From Donghicola sp041224595 (lineage in GTDB: Bacteria; Pseudomonadota; Alphaproteobacteria; Rhodobacterales; Rhodobacteraceae): DNA of 6,329 nt. Below are positions 5,881 to 6,329 of the stretch, piece after piece (the first letter of the stretch is position 1; the number at the start of each line of letters is the position of its first letter). The notes beneath the pieces are model-generated. The model did not search any database. It worked only from the letters and a program-made list of their open reading frames with translations, and was not told the DNA's origin. The stretch covers positions 1 to 6,329 of the forward strand of contig NZ_JBGFGN010000052.1 of NCBI RefSeq assembly GCF_041224595.1, written 5' to 3'. The position numbers and the translations under genes are program-made.

Positions 5881-6329
5881 CGACTTCTCGGTGGCAGCAT
5901 CACGGGATCGAAGGAGCGCCAGCCCCAACGACACCAGCACTGCCATTGCCGTGGCGTAACAAATCACGGGCCACGCTGTATCGCCGTTTAACAGCGTCAC
6001 CGCCAATGTCCCGACGATACTGACTATCAGGCTTTGGATGCAGAAGTAGAACGCAACCGCTGATCCAGCGATGTCGTCGAACTGCGCAAGTGCGCCGTTG
6101 GCGGTAACGGACACCGTGAAGACAATGCCGACCGCGACAACCCACATCGGCAGGATGAAGCTGAAAAATGACGGCGATCCGAAAAGTTGGCCGATCCCCA
6201 ACAGGATCGCGCCGGAAACGAGCAACGCCATCCCGCGCGCTACGCATCCCGCGATACCCCATTTGGCAACGAAGGACTTTGCGAAGCGGGTTGTCGTGAC
6301 CATGACCAGCCCGACAGTCGCGAAGGCCA
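5869..6329 (-). CDS. floR: Florfenicol/chloramphenicol efflux pump, 3' part
   Basis: The last 153 or so codons of FloR, a 12-segment major facilitator drug/H+ antiporter of the inner membrane (about 404 residues when complete) that exports chloramphenicol and florfenicol. The frame is open to the right edge of the window, so the start and about 250 residues lie outside; the ATG at 6303 is internal. The visible part begins AFATVGLVMVTTTRFAKSF and contains the last membrane segments, including FILPMWVVAVGIVFTVSV, the conserved ANGALAQFDDIAGSAVAF, and the typical C-terminus ATEKSPVV. Compared with the FloR I remember from Salmonella, about a dozen residues differ in this stretch (for example GIGQLFGSPSFFSF and LLRSRDAATEK), so this seems a variant rather than the standard allele. 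It converges on tetR(G), with the relaxase remnant between them. Confidence 0.93.
   Translation of the reverse strand, partial: AFATVGLVMVTTTRFAKSFVAKWGIAGCVARGMALLVSGAILLGIGQLFGSPSFFSFILPMWVVAVGIVFTVSVTANGALAQFDDIAGSAVAFYFCIQSLIVSIVGTLAVTLLNGDTAWPVICYATAMAVLVSLGLALLRSRDAATEKSPVV

Noticed and set aside
5669..5991. Plus-strand small ORFs between tetR and floR
   Set aside because: The region reads as relaxase and floR sequence on the minus strand; the plus-strand translations have no support.
1..6329. ISCR3 transposase, integron integrase, attC sites, CRISPR array, tRNA or rRNA
   Set aside because: Looked for because of the tet(G)-floR context; no such protein motif, repeat array or RNA gene was found within the window.

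Overview
The window joins two pieces of DNA with different histories. Positions 1 to about 2570 look like the backbone of a plasmid or integrative element from a high-GC proteobacterium: two translationally coupled, GC-rich genes (a DUF3560-type protein and a small DNA methyltransferase), a strong terminator, a cluster of inverted repeats and one AT-richer small hypothetical gene. Positions from about 2575 to the right edge are an antibiotic-resistance block. The species cannot be fixed, because the backbone families are spread over many alpha-, beta- and gammaproteobacterial mobile elements.

Layout. 1-176: structured leader without a gene. 177-1517 (+): DUF3560 protein. 1514-2119 (+): SAM-dependent methyltransferase that starts inside the stop of the previous gene. 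2133-2156: rho-independent terminator. 2172-2245: inverted repeats. 2261-2569 (-): small hypothetical protein. 2575-2715 (+): C-terminal scrap of a beta-ketoacyl-ACP synthase, too short for ordinary gene callers. 2750-3667 (-): LysR-type regulator. 3757-4932 (-): tetA(G) efflux pump. 4933-5035: divergent tet promoter region with two palindromic operators. 5036-5662 (+): tetR(G). 5659-5868 (-): C-terminal remnant of a VirD2-like (DUF3363) relaxase. 5869-6329 (-): 3' part of floR, cut by the window edge.

How the genes work together. TetR(G) sits on the two operators and represses both itself and tetA(G) until tetracycline binds; TetA(G) then exports the drug. FloR exports chloramphenicol and florfenicol. 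The order floR - tetR - tetA(G) - lysR is, from memory, that of Salmonella genomic island 1 and other ISCR3-associated regions. No transposase, integrase or complete mobilisation gene lies within the window, so how the block arrived cannot be read here. The two gene scraps flanking the tet unit mark old recombination junctions.

I do not see a new multi-gene system. The points most worth checking are the ketoacyl synthase scrap and its junction, the relaxase scrap that runs in frame with floR across the floR stop codon, the apparent sequence divergence of this FloR, and the uncharacterised DUF3560-methyltransferase pair.
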